Positions 12,001-22,157 of a DNA stretch of 42,281 bases are shown here, piece after piece (positions within the stretch are counted from its first letter, which is position 1; each line of letters starts with the position of its first letter). Source of the DNA: Chlorokybus atmophyticus (taxonomy: Eukaryota > Streptophyta > Chlorokybophyceae > Chlorokybales > Chlorokybaceae); the NCBI GenBank assembly GCA_009103225.1, contig RHPI01001020.1:1-42281 (forward strand). The letters are read 5' to 3'. The notes beneath the pieces were generated by a model, which made no database searches, was not told where the DNA came from, and saw only the letters and a list, made by a program, of their open reading frames with translations. The position numbers were made by a program, and so were the translations under genes.

Positions 12001-13492
12001 TGCCAAGGGCTTCCGGGATTGTACCTGCCAGGACATGTACATCCTGATTGGACCGCAAGTGGGTAGCATGCTGTGGGGGCATGAAACGTAGTACACACGC
12101 GCACGCATGCCAGCGCATGTGCACTTGTGCACGCGCACATGCAGATGCCGGCGCACATGGAAGCAGACAGAGAGGTATGTTGAAGTAAGACACAACAATG
12201 GAAGGAGACGGATAAGGTATTCAGCATGCATGCAACCGGTAACCCTCTCAACAAAGCCAATCCAAGATGCACTACTCGATGTATTAACAGTGTCTGCGGT
12301 TTACCTGTCAGTTGGTTATTAAGGACATCGAATTCAACCAAGTTTGGTAATGAGGCAACGGACACGGGAATGGTGCCTTGCAAGCTCAGGCCCCACAAGT
12401 ACAGAATCTGCAGGTTCGTCAAGTTGGATAAGGCTTCTGGAATTGTCCCCCCGACACCTGTCATGTTGTATATGTACAGCTCTTGTAGCGAACCCATGTT
12501 GTCAAATAGACTTGACGGAATGAAACCAACCATTGCATTCTCCCTAAAGCTCCTGCGATCACAGCGACAACTTCATGTCAGCCCTGGGGTTGTCAACGGC
12601 CAGTCGGTGACATGGCACTCACAGGTAGGTCAGCTGCGGTGCATACAGCGTCGATGGCATCGCTTCCAGCCTGTTGGCAGAGATGTCCCTGCAGCACAGC
12701 AGCGACAATGAAACATGCTCTCTTGCCTTGAGCTTTGTACAACACGTCACCTACAACAGGGCATACAGCTTACATCTGCTGCAGCAATGGCATGTTCCAG
12801 TCGCTCGGGACGCTGCCGGTCAGCTGGTTGCCCCACAAGAACATGTACGTCAGCCTGTCTAGCGCTTGGAATGTGAAAGGGATCGTGCCGGTCAGAGCGT
12901 TGCCGCCTGCAAAACATGACCACTGGTTAGACTATGACAATGTCTACTACTACGTGTGGTGCTATGCCCTGGTACGCGGAGATAAAACAACCAGCTCACA
13001 AGCTCACCAAGAGACAGCACCGATAGCATGTTGAGATCTCCCAGGCTGGGTGACAGCGGGCCGCTGAGCCCTGCACTCTGCAGCCTTCTGCACTCGCAGC
13101 GGCATTGCACACGCTCAGCGCAAAGCCGCAAGCCCCAACCTTGCCTGACTGGTTTTTTTTTAGCAAAAGGTGAACACACTTACATAGCGTCGACTCGCGA
13201 GTTGATGCACGTGATGCCATACCAATCGCTGCACAAGCTTCCCGGGTTGCTCTGGTTCCAGGATGCCAGCGTGGCTTGAGAGTCGGCACTCAGCCCGGCT
13301 TTGAATGTCAACAATGCCGCCGCTGTTGCGTGATGATTGTCATTGCATGCAGCAGTTTAAGCAACCAAGACGTGACGGAGACTGCTGCATTAGGTGTATA
13401 TGGTACGGAGTAGGATGTGCTCACGCACACACTGCCATGCAATGCTATGCAATTTGCCATGTTCATCAGGACATGCTGCTTGTGTGTCTTGA

Positions 13493-13529
<37 letters not shown>

Positions 13530-13791
13530 CNAGCAAACGTGAAGACCATTGTTGTAATCAGCTTGCACATGCCAAGCACTCACCATCTGACTCCAGGCTG
13601 CCCTGACCTGCACATGAAGCCGTGTCATTGTTTACTAGCAGTGTCTTCCTTACTCAAGCAGAACCTTTGTAAAGAAATACGACAGCAGCGACAGACAGCA
13701 AAGCATGCATGCACTTACCAGCCACCAAGCCAGAGGTTGCTAGCAAAAGCGCCGCGACCAAAACGGCGAGCTGCATGCAAACTGCGTCCAT
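9055..13791 (-). CDS. LRR receptor-like kinase, intact, 21 exons
   Basis: Exons (5' to 3'): 13791-13719, 13607-13584, 13322-13184, 13087-13008, 12906-12774, 12688-12623, 12552-12305, 12024-11954, 11884-11824, 11752-11648, 11492-11316, 11116-10946, 10856-10740, 10568-10398, 10308-10136, 10059-9966, 9894-9842, 9708-9651, 9532-9426, 9320-9189, 9117-9055; 771 aa with every phase matching. Order: signal peptide (about 1-25, hydrophobic [11 protein letters not shown]), LRRNT-type cap with SDWYGITC, about ten plant-type LRRs (GxIPxxL pattern), Ser-Pro-rich juxtamembrane stretch (about 348-382), one membrane helix split by an intron (about 385-407, followed by RRRRHR), then a Ser/Thr kinase. The kinase keeps the Gly loop GEGGFGGV, Lys about 496, [11 protein letters not shown] about 606-608, APE and the RPTM block, so it should be active and of RD type. 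It is a plasma-membrane receptor with unknown ligand. The last exon is the least certain. Confidence 0.9.
11348..11460 (-). other. Extensin-like Ser-Pro-rich juxtamembrane segment of the receptor kinase
   Basis: Exon 11 encodes a run including [17 protein letters not shown] and TTPPPP just before the membrane helix. Ser followed by several prolines is the classic hydroxyproline O-arabinosylation context in extensins. The segment would be extracellular. Confidence 0.8.
13495..13531. repeat. C34 homopolymer ending in an undetermined base
   Basis: Thirty-four C residues (13495-13528) are followed by G, C and an N at 13531. The tract lies in intron 2 of the receptor kinase, so it does not alter coding. 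The N and the homopolymer suggest that the true length is not resolved. Confidence 0.9.
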
Positions 13792-14571
13792 CAGCAGCTT
13801 GCTTGGTTGCTTTGACAAAGTAGCGACTGCACCTTTCGGCTGTCACACAACGTCAGCATTGTCAGAAACTTGGCAGCACGAACCCAGCTCCTTCGAGCAT
13901 GCTGTCATTTTTACGTACGGAAGAAAGGCAACAATTCAACACAACTCAACGACCAAGCAGTCATTTGCAGCATGCTAACACCGACTTGAATAAGACACAA
14001 CTATCATACACACGTACGAAGCTAAGCACTGTTTGCGTGCACATAGCAATGCCTGCTGGCACTGACCACCACGCCGGGGAGCTGCTGGCTGGTCGTCTGT
14101 TCCTGACGGACTGGCCGACAGCCGCCGTTCGAGCTGTGGGATGTACTCGACAGAGCTGCACGGGGACCTTATGTTTCACCGCTTTCTACTACTACTCGTC
14201 CTCCTTGCCCTTGTCCGCCTCGTGGCCGCCCACACCCGCCGACAAGCATGCGCTACGGCGCAATAGTGGCCGTCGCCCGCCAGCCATTATCGGGGCACAG
14301 ACTCCGGCTGCCATGCGCCGGAGACCGGACAGAAGACCGGTTGTGTGTACACGTGGCTGGCAGCACGCAGCCGCAACGCGTACGCTCCGTACGGAATGCG
14401 ACTTAGTAAGCTGTGCGAAAACAGTACGCACTTCATTCCTTGTGCGCTTGTGCGTTCTTCTTCCGCTGCGCCCAACGACATCCTGGACGAGGAGGACAAG
14501 GAGGAGGAGGCGGAGGCGGAGGAGGTGAACAGGTGATTTGGTGGGCTTTCTTGCGTTTTTGCTTAGGAGGG
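13792..14571. promoter_or_regulatory. Divergent intergenic region (receptor kinase / RRA-A)
   Basis: About 780 bp separates the start codons of two divergently oriented genes, so it should carry both promoters and 5' leaders. A (GAG)n/(GGC)n purine tract lies at 14487-14525, directly ahead of the RRA-A ATG. No clear TATA box was identified. The ORFs across it are not supported. Confidence 0.5.
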
Positions 14572-17500
14572 ATGAAGCCCGCGGTGAAGAAGCGGCCGGC
14601 GTCGCTGTACGTGGCGCTGGGGATCGGGGCGTTCCTCGGCATGCTGGTGGCTCTGCGCAACGTCTCCTCTTCCGCCAGCCATGCCGCCGCCGCCGCTGCC
14701 TCCCCGGACCCGCTGGACACGCTGGAGTCTATCGCTCGTAGACTCAAGGTGAGCTCGTTCAGTCACAACGACACTGCATTTTAGCACGGTCATTTGTGTG
14801 CATGCTGCCAACCAGCACACACATCCAAATGCACACATACGCGCACGCTTGCGAGCAAGCAACAGACACACAGCCAAACAAAAACAAAACCCAAACCCAA
14901 AATGATCACTCACATAACACAAACACAAGTACAAACACAAAGTGGCACGCGCACTGCACACTGACTGTGTTTGAAGGGCAAAGCTGCCATCAACTTGCAT
15001 TACACCCTTGCTATAATTCGTGCTATAGTTTACATCGCAAACTCGCTTGTTGCTGGAGTCTATTGCTCGTAGACTCAAGACAAATGCACTCTCAGTGACA
15101 CCATAGTGGTTGAGTTGTTGGCTTGCATGTTGCCGACCAGCACACACACGCAATCACACAGAGACGCGCGCGCACGCTTGCGCGTGCAAACAGACACAAG
15201 CGATCAAACAAGCAACAAAACCACAAACACACCGAGGCACGCTCGCGCACTGCACTGTCAGTGTGTTGCTGACATGCACATAGCTGAAATGTACACCCTT
15301 GATGTCGTTCGTTCTATTGTTCACAATGTGAAGCTGCTTTCTCGTCCAATGCATTCCAGGCGGAGCTTGCTGAGAAGGAGGCAGAGCTTAGCGCCAAAGA
15401 GTCTCAGCTCAAAGACGCGGCGAAGAAGCTGTCGAGCACGTCGTCTTCGCTGTCGGCGAAAGATTCTGCAATCTCCGGCAAAGACAGTGAGTTGAAAAGT
15501 GTGAGCGGCGAGCTTCAGACCCTCCAAACCAAGGCGCGTGACCTTGAAGAGCAGCTCCGTCAGAAGGATGCCGCTTTGATTGAGGTCAGGTGAACGCGCA
15601 TGTGGTATGTTGCTCAGTTATGCATCCGGCAATGTATGCTTGACATGTTGTCGCATGGCATACAATGCTGTTGTGCAGGCTAGGAAAGCACAGCTGTCAC
15701 AGTCGACGCAGCAGCAACAGCAGGCGGTTGCTGCAGTCAGTGCAACAGGCGATCGCGCAGATCGCTGGATGCCAGACAAGACTGCCGACTCAGATCTGGC
15801 AAGGAAGCTCAGAGACATTGCACCAACGGTATGCGTAATGTCGAGTTGGATTGCCCTTGCTGGTTGCATCCAACAGACGTGTTTAATGTGGCTGAATGGT
15901 ACAGGGTGAGGTGCTTGTGGCCATCTCGGACCATCGCATTGCGTGGGACTGGCCGGGCAAGAACTCGGACAAGGCGTGTGCTCCCAACTGCAATCCCGGC
16001 ATGCTGCAGGTACGAATGGACACATCTGCTAACTATTGCCAATGCCTTACAAGTGCATGCTAGAGTGCTTGTGCCCGCCTTTTATCCGGCCAGCACTCAG
16101 TCCCAGTTGTCAAGAGCGAAGTGTGATGCTTAGTTTATACTTGCAGACGTTCCTCAAAGGAGTGAAGCACGCGGGTGTGACGAACTACCTGATAGTTGTG
16201 CCTCAGCTGCATCCAGAAGACAAGGCGATGTTGGCCTTTCTGGACTCGCAAGGCGTCCCCAACTTCGCAGTTGATGTAGGGTACTTCTGCTCTAACTGCG
16301 CGTGGGTGAAGTGACTGTCGCTTCACGGGTCCACAAGCAAGTGGATGATGGGACCCACCATTGGTCACATACCGTTGCTATGTGACCAATGATAGGTCCG
16401 TTCACCCACTTAGCTTGCAGCATCGCGTTCGTGTGTTGGCACAGCGAACTCTGCGCCAACAACACATGAATTCTTACGCTGCAAGTTTGTTGTGTCGCTG
16501 GTTAGCAGTGCATAGGATCAGTGCAGTTGAAAATGGTTGTCCTCCTTCAGGTCAAAATGCCGGACAGTCAGAAGGACACGGGCAGCAACCACGCCGTGTC
16601 GGCGTTGAAGTTTACCATACTGCTCAAGTTCATGCGGCTGGGCTACGCCGTGCTGCTCTCCGATGTCGACATCGTTACACTGCAGGTTCGTGTGTAGCTG
16701 TGCACTTCAGACTGTCTCGTTGAGCAGCCAGCCTCTTTCATCTAGTGGATGAAAGTAGCACTGACTGCGTGTGCTTGCTCTCACACAGAACGCAACGTTG
16801 TGTATAGCTGTGCACTTCACACTATCTCGTTGAGCAGCATCCCCTTTGCCTTTAGTGGATGAAACTGGCACTGACTGCGTGTGCTTGCTCTCACACAGAA
16901 CCCATTCAACTTTCTTTATCGTGACGCTGACATTGAAGGCCTGAGTGATGGCTTTGACGAGCGCACTGCCTACGGTGAGTTGTTGTGTGCATTGACTGCG
17001 CGCTCACTTGATGGTTACCAACATCTACCTTGCAGGTTTCGTGGATGGCATCGATGACCCATCGATGGGTTGGGCGCGCTACGCACAGTCCACGCGGCAG
17101 TTTGCTTTCAACTCTGGTCTATTCTACATCCGACCCAACAACCGCACAGTCAACCTGCTTGAGCGCATCGCCGACCGCGTGAGCAAGGAGAAGGCGTGGG
17201 ACCAGAGCGTCTACAACGAGGAGATATTCTTCCTCACGCACGGCAACTACAAAAGCCCACAGGTATATACCTTGTGTGGGGAGTACTCGCATGAATTGGT
17301 GTCACTGTGCTGACGTGGGGAAACGCGGTTTAGGTAACAGTGCGGGTGATGGACATATACCAGTTTGTCAACTCCAAGGTGTTGTTCAAGACGCTGAGGT
17401 ACCGAGAGCATCCGACGCCGGTCATGGTGCACATGAACTACCACCCGGACAAGGTAGCTGCCCTTGATGAAGTTATCAAGCTCTGTGGGTTTGTGTTTGC

Positions 17501-17619
17501 ATCTGTTGATTCATTATCCACTGCAGCACGAGCGCATGAAGGGAGCCTGGAAGCGATACGTGGAGGGAGATTCACATGCATTGGACAAGTTTCCAGGCGG
17601 GTCAGAGCCTGGCACGTAG
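14572..17619 (+). CDS. RRA-type arabinosyltransferase (GT77), copy A with coiled-coil stalk
   Basis: Exons: 14572-14748, 15360-15584, 15679-15828, 15905-16009, 16147-16275, 16551-16685, 16899-16974, 17036-17262, 17334-17453, 17527-17619; 478 aa, all phases fit. It has a type II signal anchor (about 12-29), an Ala-rich linker, a Lys/Glu/Ala-rich coiled-coil stalk (exon 2, about 60-134) and a GT77 catalytic domain from about 180. The domain shows [10 protein letters not shown], the DxD motif in [11 protein letters not shown] (Asp about 300 and 302), [10 protein letters not shown]-like [29 protein letters not shown] and [14 protein letters not shown], ending near [10 protein letters not shown] as in RRA proteins. 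RRA enzymes are Golgi transferases that extend hydroxyproline arabinosides on extensins. No lesion is seen. It pairs with the convergent copy B at 20064-22157. Confidence 0.9.
14720..15350 (+). repeat. Tandem duplication in intron 1 of RRA-A including the exon 1 end
   Basis: The end of exon 1 and the following intron (from about 14720) recur from about 15052, roughly 330 bp later. The coding-like string GGAGTCTAT-C/T-GCTCGTAGAC is present in both. In the first copy it is followed by the donor GTGAGC, in the second by ACAAAT, so the second copy has lost the splice donor. Further matching blocks are 14945-15045 and 15238-15345. Confidence 0.75.
16334..16418. mobile_element. MITE-like foldback in intron 5 of RRA-A
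   Basis: Arms of about 38 bp (16334-16371 and 16379-16418) are imperfect reverse complements around a 7-base loop; the inner part TGTGACCAATG pairs exactly. The corresponding intron in the paralogue (21142-21062) has nothing similar. This suggests a small foldback insertion after the duplication. No target-site duplication was established. Confidence 0.6.
16686..16898 (+). repeat. Tandem duplication of an intron 3' half in RRA-A (two acceptors)
   Basis: Two adjacent copies of about 110 bp (16690-16790 and 16800-16898) share the sequence from GTAGCTGTGCACTTCA-like to CTCTCACACAG. Each ends with the same acceptor followed by AAC. Only the second acceptor (exon start 16899) leads into the conserved [11 protein letters not shown] block; the first would add about 36 codons or shift the frame. 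Confidence 0.75.
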
Positions 17620-18640
17620 GTAGTAACAGCAACAACCTTACCTTGTGCATTCTTAGCTCTTTTCACGAATTCTGTAGTCAATACGGTAATTACTAATTGC
17701 CACCATCAATTCCAGCTCAATACACCCAACACGCGCATGTCACTGCGGTATTGATGTGACAGTAGCTCAGTTGGACTCCATTGGACTTTAGCTCAGAAGC
17801 CTAATGGTGTTCATAACTGACACATTACCTTGACTGCACTGAGTAGTGGATGGTTGCTGGGTGCAATTGGCTTTGGACCATCTTGGTGATCAACACCAGT
17901 AAAACGACTGAATCTGAAGGTCCAATGCACTGCAAGCTTTGTCGATTGGCGTGTGTAGAAGGTGTCCAGTGGTTCAGAGCTGGGCCCCGCTGCAGGCAGT
18001 GCCACCAACAGCGGAGGAGGACGCGGCGCTCGCATAGCTTGTTAGCGTAGTAGCGCGTGGTTGTGTGTGATGTATGCGGTTAGGCATGGTGCAGCACTGA
18101 CACCCGACACATACATGTCCATGTTAATAGAGGTTGTTGGAGGACGCCGTCCTTACTGGGGCAGCATGACCGGTGTAGCACTGTTGCATTGGTGTATGCG
18201 CTAGTGCGCTGTGGGTTGGCGGTGGCAATGGTTGTATTGGGCATGGCCGCCTCTGGACCCTTGCATGTTGTTTGCTTGATACGAGTTGCCAGTGGTACCA
18301 ATTGCAAATCATAATCAATGAAGCATCTACGAACCCTTTTACATAGGCAACAACAACATATAGACTGTCCAGTGAATATGATATGGTGCGCAGTGTAGGC
18401 ATGCATAGCCAAGGCACAAGAGTCGGTTGCGCATAAGGGCTACCCCGTGTTGCTACGAACTTGTCTCACAGCATGTATACTACAAAAGTGTACAAGCTTA
18501 AAAGCCAAGTGTACGAATCTGAAAGCCATTAAGCTAGGTTGTACTATGTGTTGACTGACATATCATATACTCATAATTGGACGGAGTACCAATACTGTGA
18601 AATTTGAACGTCAGTATCGCCTTTTATTTTGTTATTCTTT
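17620..18640. other. Intergenic region 3' of RRA-A
   Basis: Nothing supportable is coded here. An A-box-like TAGCTCAGTTGG at 17764-17775 has no B box downstream. The region presumably holds the RRA-A 3' end. Confidence 0.5.
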
Positions 18641-18673
18641 TAGTGCGCGCGCCCCCAGCTCTGGACCACGCAG

Positions 18674-19318
18674 GTGCTGGGCCTACCTCACCCTATGCTA
18701 GCACATGTACGGCATTGTATTTGTGATGCGGCCTTGCCGAATGGACGGGGCATGCAACGGTTGCGTTTCTCTTTTGATCCTCAATGCAACGCCACGCACG
18801 ACGCCCTACGTGACGAGGTGTATTCTGTCCTGCGGGAGGCAGGGTGCACAGCAAGCAAGGAGCGCTTGGGTTTCATGCCAATGTTGCCAGGGGAGTGGCA
18901 GGGATGTTGATTGGACCCGATGGCTTCGGAGCCAGGCCACGACCGAAGCCTAGCATTGGAAACCAATAATACCACGTGTAGCACTCAGCTAAGAGGAGGA
19001 GCGGGCGCTGTCGAGTGGGCTAACTTATCATGGCGTCGGAAGAATAATGACCACGCGCGAGGAGACAAGTTCATCCCTTTGGCGGTGGAGACATTTGGCA
19101 CCCCGGGAGCTTTGTCTTATGAGCTAATTACCAACTACGCGCGCCGTGTGGTCTAGCACAGGGGTTTGCATACGACGCGCATGTCTGGGTTCGTGTTCAT
19201 GTATAGGCAGCAGATTGCCAATCTGCACAAGCGGCTTGTGCACTACAGCAGGCTCACGGTGGAATTGTTGGGGAGAGCGACGACGGCCGCGTGTGCAGCT
19301 CTAGGTTGGCGACCACCG
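18674..19318 (+). pseudogene. Degenerate non-LTR-retroelement-like C-terminal fragment
   Basis: Short, frame-broken pieces on one strand read like the region after reverse transcriptase in some algal and protist non-LTR elements. A first piece contains HDALRDEVYSVLREAG (18674-18910). A second has GDKFIPLAVETFGTPGALS (about 19060-19120). A third has YRQQIANLHKRLVHYSRLTV (about 19200-19260) and ends at a stop near 19320. Stops and frameshifts separate them and no reverse-transcriptase core is visible. Identification rests on motif flavour only. Confidence 0.4.
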
Positions 19319-19494
19319 TGACTTGCGATGGTCGGACCTGTTACTACAACGACCCTGTCGGACGTGGCTGTGCTCTTGGCGCAAGGCATACGCGGCCAAT
19401 GTGTGCTGGCGTGCATAGCTCTCTTTTGATGTGCATTGGCATTGTGGTTGTTTTGGACTTGTGTTGTTGGGTTAGAGTTATTACTCATACTTAA

Positions 19495-19495
<1 letters not shown>

Positions 19496-19542
<47 letters not shown>
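19496..19542. repeat. (GA)n microsatellite
   Basis: About 23 GA units interrupt nothing coding and follow the retroelement fragment by about 180 bp. The opposite-strand frame gives a Leu-Ser repeat that is not a protein. Confidence 0.95.
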
Positions 19543-19546
<4 letters not shown>

Positions 19547-20063
19547 TGCAAGCAATTAGCTTGGACCAAAAGGTCGTGTCACGATAGGGTATAAAGACCT
19601 AAGGCACAACTAGTGGCATGCACAAGGTGTATCACACCCAAAAGCGCAACTTGTGCACTTGCAGACATTTCTGCGAAAGCGGCTTATGCACAGTGCAGGG
19701 TGCAACTCCCATGCGGATTGCCTAGGAGTTAGTCAGTATCAGCGGCAAGAACAGTAGCAGGGTTGTAGCAGGGCACAGCAGTGCAATATGGGTGCCTGTT
19801 GCACCTTCACCAACATATGTTACCAATACTACACCTCTATGGTGATCTAGTAGTACAATACAAAGTGCATAGCAATCAAGTTCCTATCAGTTTCAACCCT
19901 GGTCCCCTTCATTTGCAGACCATACCAGTGGTTGCTTGGTTGCTGGCTCTCGACCAGGAGGTTGCAGACTTGATACGCTTGCAAACTTGCTACCTGTGCC
20001 GAAGCACATTAAAAACAATCTAATTCAGCACTCCAGTCAGTAACTAGCAGACTACACTCAAGC
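19543..20063. other. Intergenic region 3' of RRA-B
   Basis: No gene recognised. It lies directly downstream of the RRA-B stop and probably contains its 3' end. Confidence 0.5.
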
Positions 20064-22157
20064 TCATGAAGAACCGTCAGGAAAGCTATCCAGTGCATGT
20101 GCATCTCCATCAATGTATCGCCTCCACACACCCTTCATTCGCTCATGCTGCAAGTATGCGGCCACAATAATTAAGCAGCAATCACAAGCAATGACACAAC
20201 CCATAGCCAAAATTCTTCAGCAAACCCCTTCGTTACCTTGTCTGGGTGGTAGTTCATGTGCACCATGACCGGCGTCGTGTGCTCTTGATACCTCAGTGTC
20301 TTGAACATAACCCTCGAGTTTGTGAATCGGGTTATGTCCATCACCCGCACGGACACCTAAAGCACATCACTCTCTTCAGCGCAATGACATCTCTCGCATG
20401 CGCGCGCACACACACATACACCAGTTACATGCCTGTGGACTTTTGTAGTTGCCGTGCGATAGGAAGAATATCTCTTGGTTATATACACTCTGGTCCCATG
20501 CCTTCTCCTCCCTGCTCACGCGGGTGGCGATGCGCTTGAGCAAGTCGACTGTGCGGTTGTTGGGTCGGAGGTAAAACAGACCCGAGTTGAGCGCAAAGTG
20601 CTGGATCGAAGAGGCGTACCGCGCCCAACCCATGGACGGCTCGTCCACATTGACAATATGACCTGCCACACATACCTCTCGGTTACGTGTCACAGATTCT
20701 GATGCAGCTCAAGTCATTGATGCGTAGAGTGCAGCTCACCGTAGCCGGTGCGGGGGTCGTATCCATCGGTCATGCCCTCCACATCGGAGTCGCGGTGCAG
20801 AAAATCAAAGGGGTTCTGCACCAGGAGGCAAACAAGGTCACACTCGATGAAAGGGTGATCATACAGATACACATGCATGCGCACGCGCACATGCACATAA
20901 AGCCAGAGCCGTACAGCGTGTACCTGCAGTGTGACTATGTCGACATCCGAGAGCAGGACGGCATATCCGAGTCTCATGAACTCGAGCAGGATGGTGTACT
21001 TGAGCGCCGAGACGGACCGGGCCAGGCGGGTGCTCGCCTTCTGACTGTTGGGCACCTGGACCTGCACGACAACAACAACAACAGTATTTCCATCAGCAAG
21101 TCAACATCTTCAAAGGCTGCAATGTCTCGTGTGGATGCGTACGTTGACAGGGAAGTTTGGGACGCCTTGCGAGTCCAGAAAGGCCAACATGTCCTTGTCT
21201 TCCGGCTGCAGCTGAGGCACCACGATGAGGTAGTTGGTCACGCCCGCGCGCTTGACGCCCTTGATGAACGTCTGTGCTCACATGCATGGAACAGCATGTG
21301 GGTATGCGCACGGATGTGCGTGTGTGTCACTGTCAGGCATTGCAACCATAGCTTTTCTCCTACCTGCAGCATGCCGGGATTGCAGTTGGGAGCGCACGCC
21401 TTATCCGCGTGCTTGCCTGGCGGGTCCCATGCCAGATTGTGGTCCGAGACAGCAATAAGAACCTCGCCCTGACAAAGGTTCAACAACGATGGTGTGATCT
21501 TTGTTGAGCATGCGAGTAAACAAGTCCAATGAGCCTCTGTGAGAGAACACAACGCACACACAACTCACCGTTGGTGCGACTTCTCTCAGCTTCTTGGCCA
21601 GCTCTGTGTCGGCAGTAGCATCGGGCAGCCAGCGGTCAGTGCGTTCAGCGGGTGGGACTTGTGCCTGAAATTGGATAGCAGCGCATTATGGGGTTGCTTG
21701 TGGGTTTATCACATAAGGTAGGTGGGTGGGTGCCCCCATGGTGGGGGGAGAGGGGTGGAGAGGGGGGAGGGAGGAGAGGGTGCGGGCGTGAGGGTGGGTG
21801 TCTGTCGCAGTGTGTGTCCACACGCAACATGCAAAAGTGTGTGTCCGTCAATTGTTGTCGGCTCATGCATCACTGGAATGTGACATTTGAAATGTCCCAC
21901 GAATGCATGCATGCATGCGAGCCACGAGCGGTGAGAGCAACCAGCATGCAATGCATCCCGGCTGCACTCGCCTCATTGGCAAGAGCGGCTGGCGCCGATG
22001 ACGACGCAGGCGAGTACGGACGGCATGCGGTGCTGTCATAGTGGCGGATGGTGGAGACGCTGTTGATGGCGAGCACGCCCAGGAGCGTTCCAAACCCCAT
22101 GGCCAGGAACAGCTTCCTGTCCAGCATGGTGGACGCCAGCGCCCTGGCCGCCTTCAT
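20064..22157 (-). CDS. RRA-type arabinosyltransferase (GT77), copy B without stalk
   Basis: Exons (5' to 3'): 22157-21972, 21664-21569, 21468-21364, 21271-21143, 21061-20924, 20815-20740, 20662-20433, 20356-20237, 20147-20064; 387 aa, phases consistent. The signal anchor is at about 17-35, followed directly by the [20 protein letters not shown]-type block. GT77 hallmarks are [10 protein letters not shown], DxD in [11 protein letters not shown] (Asp about 211 and 213), [29 protein letters not shown] and [14 protein letters not shown], ending [10 protein letters not shown]. Intron positions in the catalytic domain match copy A, so the two are duplicates in inverted orientation. Differences: no equivalent of the coiled-coil exon 2, and two introns appear to use GC donors (after 21972 as GCGAGT, after 20433 as GCATGT). 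Role as for copy A, presumably Golgi hydroxyproline-arabinoside extension. Confidence 0.9.
21720..21800. repeat. G-rich tract in intron 1 of RRA-B
   Basis: The plus strand has runs such as GGTGGGTGGGTG, GGTGGGGGGAGAGGGG and GGGGGGAGGGAGG. They could form G-quadruplexes on the non-template strand. The tract sits where copy A carries its stalk exon. Confidence 0.7.

Noticed and set aside
17763-17830. tRNA gene (A-box-like TAGCTCAGTTGG)
   Set aside because: No B box and no cloverleaf pairing downstream.
20687-21472. 261-codon plus-strand ORF
   Set aside because: It is the antisense shadow of RRA-B exons, which show clear GT77 motifs on the minus strand.
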